Assembly: GCA_045613165.1 (NCBI GenBank)
Contig: JAZLAK010000013.1
Location: 1 to 6,636 of the forward strand
DNA from: UMGS1124 sp045613165
GTDB lineage: Bacteria; Bacillota_I; Bacilli_A; RF39; UBA660
Length of the DNA: 6,636 bases
Reading direction: 5' to 3'
Below, piece by piece: positions 6,057 through 6,636 of this stretch. The notes under the pieces are model-generated. The model was not told the DNA's origin. It ran no database searches and worked only from the letters and a program-made list of their open reading frames with translations. The position numbers and the translations under genes were made by a program. The first letter of the stretch is position 1. The number at the start of each line of letters is the position of its first letter.

Positions 6057-6124
6057 TTAATAAATTATATAATCGTCCTTCGTCTCTCGAAAATGAACCG
6101 GGGGGGGGTTAATAATTATATAAT
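6057..6124. repeat. AT-rich direct repeats flanking a GC-rich island ending in G9
   Basis: The left copy TTAATAAATTATATAAT (6057-6073) and right copy TTAATAATTATATAAT (6109-6124) differ by a single A. Both end in the palindrome ATTATATAAT and contain TATAAT. Between them lie exactly 35 bases (6074-6108): a pyrimidine-rich half (CGTCCTTCGTCTCTC), a short A-rich stretch, and AACC followed by nine G. This composition is sharply unlike the surrounding sequence. It could be a small inserted element, a duplicated promoter or a regulatory cassette. Confidence 0.6.
6093..6124 (+). promoter_or_regulatory. Candidate phase-variable promoter with G9 tract, for the exported protein gene
   Basis: TATAAT at 6119-6124 lies about 30 bases before the gene. 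Upstream, nine consecutive G (6100-6108) occupy the -35/spacer region, ending 10 bases before the -10 box. The nearest weak -35-like words (ATGAAC 6093-6098, TGAACC 6094-6099) match TTGACA poorly and sit 20 and 19 bases away, so a change in G number would alter the spacing. A second TATAAT at 6068-6073 could instead place the G tract in the leader RNA. Confidence 0.45.
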
Positions 6125-6136
6125 TTTTTTATATGT

Positions 6137-6145
6137 AAAAGGAGG
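6137..6145 (+). promoter_or_regulatory. Strong ribosome binding site for the exported TasA-like gene
   Basis: AAAAGGAGG lies 9 bases before ATG 6155. It fixes the start, and the encoded N-terminus is a well-formed signal peptide. Confidence 0.85.
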
Positions 6146-6154
6146 AAATAATTC

Positions 6155-6636
6155 ATGAATAGAAGACAAAAAATAATAGTAAGTGTAACAGGAATATTTA
6201 TTGTTCTATTATTATTAGTTGGATTAACATATGCATACTTTTTAACACAAGTAACTGGTAATACAAATAATAAATCTATTTCAGTTAGTACTGCTAATTT
6301 AGCGTTAGTGTATGGAGATGGTAATAATGTAATAACAGCAAATAATATATTACCAGGTACAACATTAGATGAAAAAACATTTACAGTAACAAATCAAGGT
6401 AATGCAACAACTGATTATGTAGTAGTAATAGATAATGTAAGTGTAGTGTATGCTGAAACAAGAACTGTAAATGGAGTAACACAAACAAAAGGAGCAGCAA
6501 CTGAGTTTGAATCAAATGACTTTGTGTATACATTAACATGTACAAATAAAGATGGAAGTAATTGTACAAATCAAATTAGTAGTGAACAAGTATTCCCAAT
6601 AAAAGGTGGAGTAGTAGTAAGTAACTCAATAGAAGT
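6155..6636 (+). CDS. Exported TasA/camelysin-like protein with SipW-class signal peptide; 3' end outside window
   Basis: The frame stays open to the window edge, giving 160 complete codons and no stop, so the protein is C-terminally incomplete here. MNRRQK is followed by a hydrophobic core (residues 7-28) ending in GLTYAYFLTQVTGN. This is the pattern of SipW-cognate signal peptides found on TasA, camelysin and related biofilm or surface proteins, with cleavage likely just after TYA. The mature part is Thr/Val/Asn-rich beta-type sequence. It includes a segment reading LPGTTLDEKTFTVTNQG (66-82), typical of a beta-sandwich surface domain, and two Cys (129 and 137) that could form a disulfide loop. 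The protein is probably a secreted or wall-associated fibre or adhesin subunit. TasA-family membership is inferred from the signal and layout, not from a family-specific catalytic motif. No SipW peptidase gene is visible in the window. Confidence 0.75.
   Translation, partial: MNRRQKIIVSVTGIFIVLLLLVGLTYAYFLTQVTGNTNNKSISVSTANLALVYGDGNNVITANNILPGTTLDEKTFTVTNQGNATTDYVVVIDNVSVVYAETRTVNGVTQTKGAATEFESNDFVYTLTCTNKDGSNCTNQISSEQVFPIKGGVVVSNSIE

Noticed and set aside
6100..6108. G-quadruplex at the G9 tract.
   Set aside because: A single run of nine G cannot form a stable intramolecular quadruplex with three-layer runs and loops, and no other G-runs lie nearby.
6381..6569. Reverse-strand reading of 62 codons, very Leu/His/Tyr-rich.
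   Set aside because: It is an antisense shadow of the Thr/Val/Asn-rich exported protein, with no ribosome site or family resemblance.
1..6636. CRISPR arrays, tRNA or rRNA genes, transposases, and TGA-as-Trp recoding.
   Set aside because: No regularly spaced repeats, cloverleaf or rRNA-like stretches, or transposase reading frames are visible. TGA ends pflB at its normal C-terminus and Trp is encoded by TGG, so the code is standard.

Overview
The window is very AT-rich and codes throughout on the + strand. It uses the standard genetic code: TAA, TAG and TGA all occur as stops, and Trp is TGG. Strong AGGAGG-type ribosome sites, short U-tailed terminators, an oxygen-sensitive pyruvate formate-lyase and a SipW-class signal peptide together point to an anaerobic, low-GC Bacillota, probably an uncultured gut-type lineage (Bacilli/Erysipelotrichia-like or Clostridia-like). 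The sequence alone does not fix the taxon.

Layout. (1) Positions 2-1187 hold the end of an operon. It has a coiled-coil C39-family cysteine peptidase whose 5' end lies outside the window. A small membrane-anchored coiled-coil protein overlaps it by 11 bases and looks like a peptidase-less paralogue. The operon ends in an intrinsic terminator that starts inside the last stop codon. (2) A sigma-70-type promoter near 1243-1271 opens a compact four-gene operon ending at a strong terminator (5972-6002). Its genes are a NifU/IscU-like Fe-S scaffold protein, a GGGtGRT-family protein (PF14057, function unknown), pflB and pflA. (3) Positions 6003-6154 form a regulatory region containing a 35-base GC-rich island that ends in nine G and is flanked by near-identical AT-rich direct repeats carrying TATAAT. 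(4) From 6155 to the window edge runs the start of an exported TasA/camelysin-like protein with a SipW-class signal peptide.

How the genes fit together. PflA is a radical-SAM enzyme with a [4Fe-4S] cluster that installs the glycyl radical on PflB. PflB then splits pyruvate with CoA into acetyl-CoA and formate. Co-transcription of a NifU-like scaffold and its usual GGGtGRT partner suggests that this poorly understood pair supports Fe-S or redox needs of the PFL system; this is inference. The other notable point is the G9 tract 10 bases upstream of the -10 box of the surface-protein gene. That arrangement resembles slipped-strand phase-variable promoters, but a sequencing or assembly artefact must be excluded.
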